NCBI GenBank assembly: GCA_965233625.1
Contig: OZ247499.1
Span: forward strand, 1,054,001 to 1,118,000
Direction: 5' to 3'
Length of the DNA stretch: 64,000 nucleotides
DNA from: G965233625 sp965233625
GTDB taxonomy: Bacteria; Planctomycetota; Planctomycetia; Pirellulales; Pirellulaceae
Within the stretch, counting starts at the first letter, position 1, and each line of letters starts with the position of its first letter. This document shows, piece by piece, positions 53,529-62,681 of this stretch. The translations under genes and the position numbers were made by a program. The notes beneath the pieces are model-generated. The model did no database searches. It saw nothing but the letters and a program-made list of their open reading frames with translations, and was not told where the DNA came from.

Positions 53529-53888
53529 TTAGTTTTCGCGAAGCGACGAAAGTGTGTTCAGCGCTTCCATCGCGCTGTCGATGCTGCCCGTTGAATCGAT
53601 CAGGGCTTTTGCAGCTTGCAGGTCCGCCACAGAGATACTCGTTTTCGCAGCAGCCTTCTTGCCAGAACCTTTGGGTCGGCCACGGCGTTTGGCTTTAGGC
53701 TTAGGCTCTAATCCGCTTTCGGTTAGTTCGCCGCTCTTTTTGAGATTCGATTTAATCGTGCTGACGTAAGCAGGTGTTACTTCGACATCTTTTTTCTTCA
53801 GCGTTTCAACGACTACACGGGGTGTCATTTTGGGGTTTGCGGCAAGAACTTTCTTAACCGCGTCTGTTTTGCTGGACTTCTTCGCCAT
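53529..53888 (-). CDS. Small basic protein with AT-hook-like motif
   Basis: A 119-aa, Lys-rich protein. The N-terminal 55 residues look like a small helical domain (VKKVLAANPKMTPRVVVETLKK, VTPAYVSTIKSNLKK) with a winged-helix or SAP-like appearance. The middle is the AT-hook-type RRGRPKGSGKK, and the C-terminus has a short helical, dimer-like region (LQAAKALIDSTGS). This is consistent with a nucleoid-associated or DNA-binding protein. ATG 53888 has AGAAGGA upstream. No exact function is known to me. Confidence 0.75.
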   Translation of the reverse strand: MAKKSSKTDAVKKVLAANPKMTPRVVVETLKKKDVEVTPAYVSTIKSNLKKSGELTESGLEPKPKAKRRGRPKGSGKKAAAKTSISVADLQAAKALIDSTGSIDSAMEALNTLSSLREN

Positions 53889-54124
53889 TCCTTCTTCTCC
53901 ACGTTTAGTAACTGCCCGTGTATTCTTCGCAGTATATCCGTTTAAAAATCTTACACAACGGATCGTAGCTGGCAGGGTGCTTTGGACAATAGATCACTGC
54001 ATTGCTGGTTGATCGCACTCAAAACTTGTCGGCGCCTTGCGGCTCTGGTTATCATGCTTCAAATAAAACTTGCACCATCTTCCTAAGTATGTGGTGCTGA
54101 ATCATTTTCTTTTGGCGGTGTGAT

Positions 54125-55186
54125 ATGACCAGATTGGTACTAACGGGGTTGGCGGTTTTTCTTATTGCCGGGTTTACGGATCTGACAGGCGCCGGGGCCC
54201 AGGAGAAAGTAAATGTCTATATCCTTGCTGGACAATCGAACATGGAAGGCAAAGCGCCTAATGCTTTGCTGAATCATCAGGCGACGGACGAAAAAACAAG
54301 CGACCTGTTCAAGCATCTCCGCAAAGATGGGAAGTGGATCGTCCGCGATGACGCCTTTATCAAGTACCTGGGGCGGCACGGCGGACTTACGATCGGCTAC
54401 GGCTCACGCGACCGCACGGGCGTGGAATTAGAGTTCGGCTGGACGATGGCCGACCATCATGACGAGCCTGTGCTGCTAATCAAGGCAGCGTGGGGCGGAC
54501 ACTCGCTCTTCAAACTTTTCCGTTCACCTTCCGCCGGTCTGCCATCTGAGGAAGTGTTGAAGGAAGAACTGGAAAAGGCACAGAAGCGTGTCGCTAACAA
54601 CAATGAGAAACGCAACCGCAAAGATCCGCTGCCGACCATGGCGAACATCAAGGAGGAATACGGCAGTTCCTACCGGAACATGATGTCAGAAATAAAAGAC
54701 ACGCAGGAAAACTACGAAACGCTGTTTCCTGCACTGAAGGGTAAGCAACTTGAGCTGGCCGGCTTCGTCTGGTTTCAGGGGTGGAATGATCAATACGGCG
54801 CGCAGGATGAATACGCATCGAACATGAAGCACTTCATCAAAGATGTCCGCAAAGATCTGAATGCGCCGGACCTGCCATTTGTGATCGGCGTGATGGGGCA
54901 GAACGGTTCAAAACCCGCTCAGGGAGCGATGGCCACCATTCAAAAGGCTCAGCTTTCGATGCACGACGTTCCTGAGTTTCGTGGCAACGTGAAAGCGGTT
55001 CGCACAGACGAACTGGTCGACAAGGCGGCCGAGGCCTTATATCCACACTGGCGGAAACGATTCGAAGAATGGAAGCTGACGGGTGGCGACTTTGCTTATC
55101 ATTACCTCGGCAGCGCCATCTGGTTTAATCGGATCGGCAAGGCAATGGGCGAAGCGATGTTAGAATTAGAGAAGAACGGGAAATAA
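54125..55186 (+). CDS. SASA-domain carbohydrate esterase (exported)
   Basis: A 353-aa SGNH-type esterase of the sialate O-acetylesterase (SASA, DUF303) family that likely removes acetyl groups from glycans. The signal peptide spans residues 1-25. The nucleophile motif YILAGQSNMEG has Ser 38, and the second block is AGFVWFQGWNDQYG. The final catalytic Asp-x-x-His lies near the C-terminus in DFAYHYLGSAIWF-like context, although the canonical DxxH is not sharp. A charged Lys/Glu-rich helix (about 140-175) is inserted. It is followed by an amidohydrolase 42 bases later. Confidence 0.88.
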   Translation: MTRLVLTGLAVFLIAGFTDLTGAGAQEKVNVYILAGQSNMEGKAPNALLNHQATDEKTSDLFKHLRKDGKWIVRDDAFIKYLGRHGGLTIGYGSRDRTGVELEFGWTMADHHDEPVLLIKAAWGGHSLFKLFRSPSAGLPSEEVLKEELEKAQKRVANNNEKRNRKDPLPTMANIKEEYGSSYRNMMSEIKDTQENYETLFPALKGKQLELAGFVWFQGWNDQYGAQDEYASNMKHFIKDVRKDLNAPDLPFVIGVMGQNGSKPAQGAMATIQKAQLSMHDVPEFRGNVKAVRTDELVDKAAEALYPHWRKRFEEWKLTGGDFAYHYLGSAIWFNRIGKAMGEAMLELEKNGK

Positions 55187-55228
55187 CTTACCGCGTGACG
55201 CTCACGCACTACATAGAAAGTCATCAAT

Positions 55229-56170
55229 ATGCGGATCGCACTTATCGGCTTGTTAGTTTCCGGCTGCATCACCTCTTGCCAGTTCGCGCTGGCGGCGGAG
55301 GAGCCGCCGCTGCCAAAGGTTAAGCACCTGATTGATACTCATATCCATTTGTACGACACGCGTCGCCCAGATGGTGTTCCGTGGCCCCCCGCCAGCGATA
55401 CCGTGCTTTATAAGCCGCATCTGCCCGCTGAGTTTTCCCGTGTCGCCAAGCCGGCAAAGGTCACTGGTGTGGTCATCGTGGAAGCAAGCGATCGCCTGTT
55501 GGACAATAAATGGGTGTTAGATCAGGTGAAGGGCGATCCGTTTTATGTCGCACTTGTCGGGAACATCGATCCCAACCGTAAAGACTTCGGTAAGCAACTG
55601 GAGATGCTGCGGAAAGACAAGCGGTTTGTTGGCATCCGCGCCCGTGCGAAAAAGCCCATTGATTACAACGATCCGCAGGTGCTGAAGAATTTTCAACTGC
55701 TGGCTGATGCCGGACTTTCGCTCGATATGCTGGTGAATGGACAGGGTATTGAAGGCGTTAATCAGATTGAAGGCGTTGCACGCAAAGTTCCAAACCTGCG
55801 AATCATCGCCAACCATGTGCTGGGCTTCAATATCAACGGGAAGCCGCCATCGGATGAATGGCTGGCTGCGGTGAAGAAGCTTGCCGCGCATCCCAATGTT
55901 TATTGCAAAGTGTCGGGCCTTTACCAGCGCTGCGTGCAGCAACCGGCGCCGAAAGATCCAGCACACTACAAAACCATCTTAGATCCGCTGTGGACATACT
56001 TCGGCCCCAAACGGCTTATCTACGGCAGCAACTGGCCGTGCACTAAAAAGAGCGGCGACTACGACAGCTTCGTGCGTCTGGTGAATGCGTATTTCTCAGA
56101 AAAAGGCCAGGAAGCGTGTGAGTTGTACTTCTGGAAGAACGCTGCAACGGCCTACGGTCTAGATCCGTAA
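55229..56170 (+). CDS. Exported amidohydrolase-2 family TIM-barrel hydrolase
   Basis: A 313-aa metal-dependent hydrolase of the amidohydrolase 2 (PF04909-like) family. After the leader comes the LIDTHIHLYD metal motif (H38, H40). Later conserved parts are VGIRARAKK, IIANHVLGF, YCKVSGLY and YGSNWP near the end. The leader contains lipobox-like sequences (LVSGC at 13, ITSC at 17) and a signal-peptidase-like ALAA site, so lipoprotein or secreted forms are both possible. Family members act on lactones, 2-pyrone-4,6-dicarboxylate and related rings. It probably forms an operon with the preceding esterase. Confidence 0.87.
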   Translation: MRIALIGLLVSGCITSCQFALAAEEPPLPKVKHLIDTHIHLYDTRRPDGVPWPPASDTVLYKPHLPAEFSRVAKPAKVTGVVIVEASDRLLDNKWVLDQVKGDPFYVALVGNIDPNRKDFGKQLEMLRKDKRFVGIRARAKKPIDYNDPQVLKNFQLLADAGLSLDMLVNGQGIEGVNQIEGVARKVPNLRIIANHVLGFNINGKPPSDEWLAAVKKLAAHPNVYCKVSGLYQRCVQQPAPKDPAHYKTILDPLWTYFGPKRLIYGSNWPCTKKSGDYDSFVRLVNAYFSEKGQEACELYFWKNAATAYGLDP

Positions 56171-56269
56171 TATTGCTTAACTTCCATTGCTATTCCAATA
56201 TTTGCCGTCCACCACCGAAACACGGTTGCACGCGACGCGTCACAAAAACAATATTTCTGGAGGACATGC

Positions 56270-56398
56270 ATGAGTGTGGGAATTGGAGCAATGGAGATGT
56301 TGATACTGGCCGTTCTGGGCTTGGGCTGTGTTGCCATCCTCGGTGCTGTGGTGGCAGTTGTCGTGGTGGCAGTAAGCAAAAAAAGCGGCGATAAGTAA
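56270..56398 (+). CDS. 42-aa single-pass membrane protein
   Basis: This is a short gene that a length cutoff would miss. TGGAGG lies six bases before ATG 56270, and the product has a short N-terminus, a roughly 28-residue Val/Ala/Leu membrane helix, and a basic end (SKKSGDK). The helix (LILAVLGLGCVAILGAVV-) resembles that of the next gene, suggesting duplication. An overlapping ATG at 56266 gives a Cys/Gly-rich frame that is not credible as a protein. The function is unknown. Confidence 0.7.
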   Translation: MSVGIGAMEMLILAVLGLGCVAILGAVVAVVVVAVSKKSGDK

Positions 56399-56482
56399 CA
56401 GAGCGTCCGGCCATTTGGCACTGATGTTTCAATGGATAGACATGCTGATTAACGATCGCGTGTACGAAGGAGGAGTTGACGG

Positions 56483-56689
56483 TTGGCGAGTCTGATTGTT
56501 CTTGTGGCAGCAGCGTTGTTCTTTGGCGTGGTTCTCTGTGCGATCATCGCACTGGTGGTTGTCGCCGTTATTGGCAGTCGCAAATCGCCGCGGGTAGTGC
56601 AACACCGCACCGCGCCATGCCGCAGTTGCGGGGGAATGATGGCGCTCACAGATACCAAATGCGCGGGTTGTGGGCACCCGGTTGCGTAG
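56483..56689 (+). CDS. 68-aa membrane protein with zinc-ribbon tail
   Basis: A short protein with one N-terminal membrane helix (LVAAALFFGVVLCAIIALVV-, about 5-29), a basic linker (GSRKSPR), and a two-CxxC zinc ribbon: CRSC (46-49) and CAGC (60-63). The start is TTG 56483, supported by GGAGGAG seven bases upstream. The membrane segment matches that of the 42-aa protein upstream. It could be a small sensor, scaffold or membrane-anchored zinc-ribbon protein; the role is unknown. Confidence 0.72.
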   Translation: MASLIVLVAAALFFGVVLCAIIALVVVAVIGSRKSPRVVQHRTAPCRSCGGMMALTDTKCAGCGHPVA

Positions 56690-56780
56690 CGCGCACGCGG
56701 ATGAAATTTGTGGGGCGAATCCGCTTCGGCTATGTTTGATGGCCGGTGTCTCATCCATCCTTCCCCACGATGAAATTGCC

Positions 56781-59700
56781 ATGCGCAGGGTTTGCTTACT
56801 CATTGGATGCATGCTGCCAGTTCTCCTTCTTATGTTGGGTGAAGCATTGCCCGGTCAGGAAGTGGCGCACCGTGCTGCGCAACACTTTGACCGGCACATA
56901 GCGCCCATCTTTTCGCAGCGTTGCACAAGTTGCCATTCGGGGGCAGAACCCGAAGGCGGACTGGATCTTTCGCAGCAGAGCACCGCCATGAAGGGTGGCG
57001 AGTCCGGCGCCGTGATCGTTCCCGGCAAGCCGGACGAAAGCCTCTTGTGGGAACATGTTTCCGATGAATCAATGCCGCCGGAGCATCCGCTACCCGCAGC
57101 CGAAAAAACGCGGCTGAAACAGTGGATCGCGGACGGCGCCAAATGGGGCGACGCCAGGATTGATCCTTTCCGCTTCACTACGAAGAGCCGCGCGGGGGTG
57201 GACTGGTGGTCGTTGCAGCCGCTGCGCGAGGACAGCACGCAGCTCCGCGGAGCGGCGGCTATTGACCATTTTGTTTCAAGGCAGTTGAACGCCCATTCGC
57301 TGGCGATGTCGAAGCCGGCTGACAAACGCACGCTGATCCGCCGCGTGACTTTCGATTTAACCGGCCTGCCGCCGACGCTGGAAGAAACGCAGGCGTTTCT
57401 TGCTGATGAATCGCCACGAGCGTACGCGCGAGTTGTTGACCGTCTGCTGGCGTCGCCCCATTACGGCGAACGGTGGGCGCGGCGTTGGCTGGATATTGTG
57501 CGGTTTGGCGAGAGTAACGGCTTTGAATACGATCAGCCGCGCGACAACGCCTGGCATTATCGCAACTGGATCATCAACGCGCTGAACCGCGACATGCCCT
57601 ACGACGAATTCGTCCGCATGCAACTGGCCGGTGACATCTTGCAGCCGGGAAGCCTCGATGGAGCCGCCGCAACGGGATTCCTGGTCGCTGGTGCGCACAA
57701 CACGACGTTGCCCTCGAGCCAGAAGATGCGGATGGTGATGGCGCAGGATGAGCTGGAAGATCTAACAGGCGTTACCGGGCAGACCTTTTTAGGTTTAACT
57801 ATTAATTGCGCCCGGTGTCATGATCATAAATTCGATCCGATATCGCAGAAGGAATACTATCAATTCGCTGCCGCGTTGGCGGGCGTTACACACGGCGAAC
57901 GGAGCCTGCAGCCTCCACCCGCACCCGATAAGCAGCAGCAACTGAAAATGCTGGATGCGGAAATCTCGCGTTATCAAAAACAACTGGAAGCGATCGAAAC
58001 GCCCGTCCGTGCGAAGATTCTCACGCAGCGCAAACAGCAGACAACGCAACTGCGCGAAGCTCCGCAGCCGGATGCGGCCTGGGACTTTGCCCGCGGGCTG
58101 CAGGATTTGAACGGGAAGCTGCACCTGAAAACGGTTGCAGCCGCAAAAGTAAAGGAGGGCGAGCTGTGGCTGGACGGGAAGACGGCGTTCGCACAAACGC
58201 CTCCGTTGCCCTGGGACGTTGCCGGGAAGACGCTGGAAGTGTGGGTAACGCTGGACGATCTTTCGCAGCGGGGCGGTGGCGTCCTTAGTCTGCAGACGCT
58301 GGATGGCGCTACGTTTGATGCGATCGTTTTTGGAGAACGTGAGCCGGGTCGATGGATGGCGGGCAGCAATCATTTCGCCCGCACCAGGTCCTTCAACGGC
58401 GCCGTTGAAAAGGCAACTGGCAAGCCTATGCACTTTGCGATTGTGTACGAAAAGAACGGCCAGATCACCGGCTACCGCAACGGTGAGCCGTACGGCAGTC
58501 CCTACACCCCAGGGCCGCTGATGACCTACAAGGCCGGCGCCGTGCAGCTTGTCCTGGGGATGCGGCACGGCCCACCGGGCTCTAATAAAATGCTCGCCGG
58601 GCGGATTCAGCGGGCAGGGTTTTATCAACGTAGTCTTACGGCGGAGGAAATCGCAGCTTCTTTCGGACAGCATTATTCGACCCATGTTTCTGTCGCCGAA
58701 ATTGAGCAGCATCTTTCAGATGACGAGAAGGCTGAATACGCACGGATCAGGTCGCGTCTGAACGGTCTGCAAGCAAGTCATTCCAAGCTATCTGCCACTA
58801 CACCTGTGAAGGTTTATACCTGTATCGGTAAGAATCCAGGCGTGTCGCATGTGCTGAAAAGGGGCGACGTCTCGCAGCGGGGCGAAGAAGCGGCGCCTGC
58901 CAGTTTGGCGGCGATCAACGATGCAGACACTGGATTCAAGCTGCCTCCCGATGCAAGCGACGCCGACCGACGTGTGAAGCTGGCGGAGTGGATCACAAGC
59001 GGCGCCAATCCGTTGTTCTCGCGTGTGATGGTGAACCGCTTGTGGCAGTATCACTTTGGCGCCGGTCTTGTGCGGACGACAAGCGACTTCGGCTTCAATG
59101 GCGGAAAGCCAAGCCACCCGGAACTGCTCGACTGGCTTGCTGTGCAGTTCAAAACGCAGGGTTTCCGCTTGAAGCCCATGCATCGCATGATGGTGTTGTC
59201 GCGCGCGTACTGTCAGGCCTCACAGCCCGTTGCATCTGCGATGCAGGTGGATGCGGGGAATCGCTGGCTGTGGCGGTACGCTCCGCGGCGGCTTGAGGCA
59301 GAGAGCATTCGCGACGCAACGCTGCTGGTCGCCGGCAAGCTGGATCACGCGGTCGGCGGCCAAGGGTATCGCGATGTCCGGCACTTCAAATACAAAGGCA
59401 GCAACTTCTACGAACCCATAGTACAGCAGGCAGGCGCCAGCCAGCGACGGACCATTTACCGGTTTGCTCCCCGCGGCGGGCGGAACCCGTTTCTGGACAC
59501 CTTCGATTGCCCGGATCCATCGGCTACATCACCCCGCCGCGCCAGCACGACCACACCGCTGCAGGCATTGTCGCTGCTTAATAACCCGATGATGCTGAGC
59601 CTGTCCGACGCGTTTGCCAGACGGGTGCAGAAACAAGCGGGCGAAGATGCCGAAAAGCAGGTGGAGGCGGCCTATCAACTTGCCTACGGGCGTCCACCGC

Positions 59701-59804
59701 AACAGGAAGAACGGCAGGCCGCCACGGCGTTTATCAACAAGCACGGGTTGTCTTCGTTCTGCCGGGTTGTCTTTAACAGCAATGAGTTTCTCTATGTCCG
59801 CTAG
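56781..59804 (+). CDS. PSCyt1 / DUF1549 / LamG-like / DUF1553 secreted protein
   Basis: A 1007-aa exported protein. A signal peptide (residues 5-25) is followed by PSCyt1 with C48-T-S-C-H52 and GGLDLSQ. DUF1549 has IVRFGESNGFEYDQ and a second CxxCH in NCARCHDHKFDP. An inserted LamG/concanavalin-like beta domain (about 455-640, LWLDGKTAF and IVYEKNGQITGYRNG) could bind a polysaccharide. DUF1553 ends in FNSNEFLYVR. The start is ATG 56781 at the signal peptide. Its stop overlaps the start of the DUF1501 gene, the usual paired arrangement in planctomycetes. Confidence 0.93.
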   Translation: MRRVCLLIGCMLPVLLLMLGEALPGQEVAHRAAQHFDRHIAPIFSQRCTSCHSGAEPEGGLDLSQQSTAMKGGESGAVIVPGKPDESLLWEHVSDESMPPEHPLPAAEKTRLKQWIADGAKWGDARIDPFRFTTKSRAGVDWWSLQPLREDSTQLRGAAAIDHFVSRQLNAHSLAMSKPADKRTLIRRVTFDLTGLPPTLEETQAFLADESPRAYARVVDRLLASPHYGERWARRWLDIVRFGESNGFEYDQPRDNAWHYRNWIINALNRDMPYDEFVRMQLAGDILQPGSLDGAAATGFLVAGAHNTTLPSSQKMRMVMAQDELEDLTGVTGQTFLGLTINCARCHDHKFDPISQKEYYQFAAALAGVTHGERSLQPPPAPDKQQQLKMLDAEISRYQKQLEAIETPVRAKILTQRKQQTTQLREAPQPDAAWDFARGLQDLNGKLHLKTVAAAKVKEGELWLDGKTAFAQTPPLPWDVAGKTLEVWVTLDDLSQRGGGVLSLQTLDGATFDAIVFGEREPGRWMAGSNHFARTRSFNGAVEKATGKPMHFAIVYEKNGQITGYRNGEPYGSPYTPGPLMTYKAGAVQLVLGMRHGPPGSNKMLAGRIQRAGFYQRSLTAEEIAASFGQHYSTHVSVAEIEQHLSDDEKAEYARIRSRLNGLQASHSKLSATTPVKVYTCIGKNPGVSHVLKRGDVSQRGEEAAPASLAAINDADTGFKLPPDASDADRRVKLAEWITSGANPLFSRVMVNRLWQYHFGAGLVRTTSDFGFNGGKPSHPELLDWLAVQFKTQGFRLKPMHRMMVLSRAYCQASQPVASAMQVDAGNRWLWRYAPRRLEAESIRDATLLVAGKLDHAVGGQGYRDVRHFKYKGSNFYEPIVQQAGASQRRTIYRFAPRGGRNPFLDTFDCPDPSATSPRRASTTTPLQALSLLNNPMMLSLSDAFARRVQKQAGEDAEKQVEAAYQLAYGRPPQQEERQAATAFINKHGLSSFCRVVFNSNEFLYVR

Positions 59805-61233
59805 TGAACCAGCGTCGATTACCCGCCGCGGATTTTTGAATTTCTCCACCGCATCGCTGACATCCACGGCGGTGGCGTCGTTGCTGTTACGGCAGGGGAA
59901 TGCGAACGCGGACGAGCAGAATTCCGCTGCACTGCCGCATGTGCGGCCAAAGGCGCGGCGTATTATTCACATTTGCCTCTGTGGCGGGCTGAGCCACCTG
60001 GATTCCTTTGATTATAAGCCGGAACTTACGCGGTTTCATGGCAAGTCACTGCCGGGCAAAGAGAAGCCGGAAACGTTTTTCAACCGCATCGGTTTGCTGA
60101 GAAAAAATGACTGGGAGTTTAAACGCCGCGGCGAAAGTGGACTCTGGGTATCCGATCTTTTCCCGCACCTGGCGGGCGTTGCTGATGAGTTGACGGTGAT
60201 CCGTTCGATGGTGGCCAGTTCGGCGAACCATACCCCCGCGACGTTTGAAGAGAACTCTGGCTTCCGGCTGAACGGCTTCCCCGTCATGGGCTCGTGGATC
60301 TCGTACGGTCTGGGCTGCGAAACAGAAAACCTGCCTGCGTATGTGGTGCTGCCCGATGCGCGCGGCTTGCCGCCGGCGGGTGTGATTAACTGGTCCAACG
60401 GGTTTCTGCCGGCACAGCATCAGGGTGTTGCTTTCGCCTCGAAAGGGCCGGCCATCCGCGATCTGTTTCCCGCCCGCCGGTTCAGCGATGCACATGAAGC
60501 GGACACCCGCGGTCTGCTCGCGCAGATGAATCGCAGGCATCTGCAACAGACGGGCGCCGACGATGCGCTCGCCGCGCGGATAAACAGCTATCAACTGGCC
60601 GCGCGGATGCAACTTTCGGTGCCAGAAGTAACCGCCCTCGACCGCGAAACCGCGGCGACAAAAGCCGCATACGGACTGAACCAGGAGCCTACGAAAGACT
60701 TCGGCGGACGTTGCCTGTTAGCACGGCGGTTGCTGGAAAATGGTGTGCGGTTTGTGCAGTTGTTTTCAGGGGGCTCGTTCGGTTCACCGCGAATCAACTG
60801 GGACGGGCACGAAGATGTGAAGAAGAACCATTCGCGCGAAGCGGCTCGTATCGACCAGCCGGTAGCCGCGTTACTCAAAGACCTGAAACAACGCGGAATG
60901 CTGGATGACACGCTGGTGTTGTTCACCAGCGAATTCGGCCGCACGCCATTTTCGCAATCAGGCGCCGGCACGGTGGGTAAGGGCCGCGACCACAACATGT
61001 ATGGCTTCTCCGTATGGATGGCTGGCGCCGGCCTGAAAGGCGGCATCGCATACGGGTCTACGGATGAGACGGGCTGGAAATCGGTTGAGAAGGTGGTGCA
61101 CTGGCACGACTTTCACGCCACGGTGCTGCACCTGTTAGGCATCGATCATCAAAAGCTGACCTTCTATCACAACGGCATTCAGCGGCGCCTGACGAATGTG
61201 CATGGAAACGTCATCCGCGACATACTGACGTAG
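59782..61233 (+). CDS. DUF1501 family protein with Tat signal
   Basis: A 483-aa DUF1501 protein. The Tat signal has R15-R16 in SITRRGFLNFSTASL with a hydrophobic run to about residue 36. Family blocks are HICLCGGLSHLDSFDYKP, SANHTPATFEENSG, FGGRCLLARRLLENGVRFVQLF, TSEFGRTPFSQ and the final WHDFHATVLHLLGIDHQKLTF, a sulfatase/phosphatase-superfamily-like pattern. Two ATGs (59782, 59794) overlap the upstream gene's stop (59802-59804), so translation is coupled to the PSCyt1 partner; neither start has a clear ribosome binding site. The activity is unknown. Confidence 0.93.
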   Translation: MSFSMSASEPASITRRGFLNFSTASLTSTAVASLLLRQGNANADEQNSAALPHVRPKARRIIHICLCGGLSHLDSFDYKPELTRFHGKSLPGKEKPETFFNRIGLLRKNDWEFKRRGESGLWVSDLFPHLAGVADELTVIRSMVASSANHTPATFEENSGFRLNGFPVMGSWISYGLGCETENLPAYVVLPDARGLPPAGVINWSNGFLPAQHQGVAFASKGPAIRDLFPARRFSDAHEADTRGLLAQMNRRHLQQTGADDALAARINSYQLAARMQLSVPEVTALDRETAATKAAYGLNQEPTKDFGGRCLLARRLLENGVRFVQLFSGGSFGSPRINWDGHEDVKKNHSREAARIDQPVAALLKDLKQRGMLDDTLVLFTSEFGRTPFSQSGAGTVGKGRDHNMYGFSVWMAGAGLKGGIAYGSTDETGWKSVEKVVHWHDFHATVLHLLGIDHQKLTFYHNGIQRRLTNVHGNVIRDILT

Positions 61234-61277
61234 CGGTTGATATTGCGGCGACCAGGTGATTCTGCTAACCGCTGTGT

Positions 61278-62555
61278 ATGCGCATCACCATCCTCAATAA
61301 ATTCTATCTGCCGGATAATAGCCCTACCGCCCGGCTCGTGGCATCGCTTGCGCAGGACCGCGCGCGGCGTGGTGATGAAGTGACAGTTGTGACCAGCAAC
61401 GCTGCCTACGCTGCCTATGCGGCCGACTTGCAAAGCACACAAACGCAGGATGCCGCCGCCGTGCAGGTGCACCGGCTGTGGTCGCCGCGTACAGGCAGAT
61501 CGACCTGGCCGGGTAGATGCCTGGAATACGTGGTGTTCTTTGCTTTGGCTTGCTGGAAGCTTCTTCGCCTACCCAAACAGGATGTGGTGATCGTGACCAC
61601 GTCGCCCCCTTGGATTGCGTGGGCGGCGGTTCTGCATAAATGGCAACGCGGGTGCGATGTGGTGCTATGGAATATGGATTCCTATCCGGAGGTGCTGGAA
61701 GGCGCCGGTCTGTTGCGGCGTGGAGGCTGGGCAATGCAGACCTTGCAATGGATGACCCGGCAGATGTTTCAACAGGTGTCGCACACCGTCTGCCTGGACG
61801 CCGCCATGCGTGAAATGCTGACTTACCAGTATTCGCCGCCAGGTGCAGAGCTTGAAACGACGGTGATCCCCAACTGGGAGCCTGTCACAATGTACGCGGA
61901 CGACGTGGTCGTTTCGCACACTGCCGGCGCCGGTTTGAACTGTGAGGAGCCAGTTGACGCCGACGGGTTCACGGTGCTTTACGCGGGGAACATGGGCTTA
62001 GGTCACGAGTTTGACACGGTTCTAAAAGCTGCCCAGGAACTGTCGCACAGCGGTGTGTGCTTCCGCTTCAACGGGCAGGGAATGCGGCGGCAGGAAATCT
62101 CTTTGGCCAAACAGCGGCTTGGGTTGGAGAATGTGTCCATCGAAGACTATAAGTCACACGCTCAACTGCTGAACTTGATGGGCGTTGCGGATTGCGCTTT
62201 AATTACGCTTCGTGAAGAGATGCTTGGCATGGTGAGTCCTAGCAAGCTTCACGCCAGTCTGGCGATGGGTTTACCAGTGCTGTACATCGGGCCGGAAGGC
62301 AGCAATGTGGACGAGGCGATACGCTCATTTAAATGCGGCGCCAGCTTGCGGCCGGGCGATGCAATGGGCGTGGTCGACTTTATCGCCCGGTTGATGGAAG
62401 ACCCAGCCTATCACGCCATGCTGGCATCGCGGGCCCGCCGTGCTTTTCTGATGGCTTATTGCGATCACCAGGCATTGCCACAGTTTGACGAGGTTTTACG
62501 GCAAGTCAGCGGTGCGGCAATTCAGCAGGCGGGGCCGCAGCAACGCGCCGCTTGA
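61278..62555 (+). CDS. GT4-family glycosyltransferase
   Basis: A 425-aa GT-B glycosyltransferase. The N-terminal domain begins MRITILNKFYLPDNSPTARLV with a Rossmann start. The C-terminal half has VLYAGNMGLGHEFDTVLKAA, a sugar-nucleotide-binding block around VSPSKLHASLAMGLPVLYIGPEGSNVDEAI, and the donor-site Glu region. It likely builds an extracellular or cell-surface glycan from a nucleotide-sugar donor, but donor and acceptor are unknown. No other glycan assembly genes are adjacent in the window. Confidence 0.88.
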   Translation: MRITILNKFYLPDNSPTARLVASLAQDRARRGDEVTVVTSNAAYAAYAADLQSTQTQDAAAVQVHRLWSPRTGRSTWPGRCLEYVVFFALACWKLLRLPKQDVVIVTTSPPWIAWAAVLHKWQRGCDVVLWNMDSYPEVLEGAGLLRRGGWAMQTLQWMTRQMFQQVSHTVCLDAAMREMLTYQYSPPGAELETTVIPNWEPVTMYADDVVVSHTAGAGLNCEEPVDADGFTVLYAGNMGLGHEFDTVLKAAQELSHSGVCFRFNGQGMRRQEISLAKQRLGLENVSIEDYKSHAQLLNLMGVADCALITLREEMLGMVSPSKLHASLAMGLPVLYIGPEGSNVDEAIRSFKCGASLRPGDAMGVVDFIARLMEDPAYHAMLASRARRAFLMAYCDHQALPQFDEVLRQVSGAAIQQAGPQQRAA

Positions 62556-62681
62556 GAGCCTTGCCAAGACGGATTGCAAAAGGCGTGAAGTTGCGCATTG
62601 CCCTGGTGAAGCGGCAAGAGGCCTCCTAGAATAAAGCTGCACTGTGCGGCATCTGTCCTTTGTATTTTTCGCCAAGTAACT

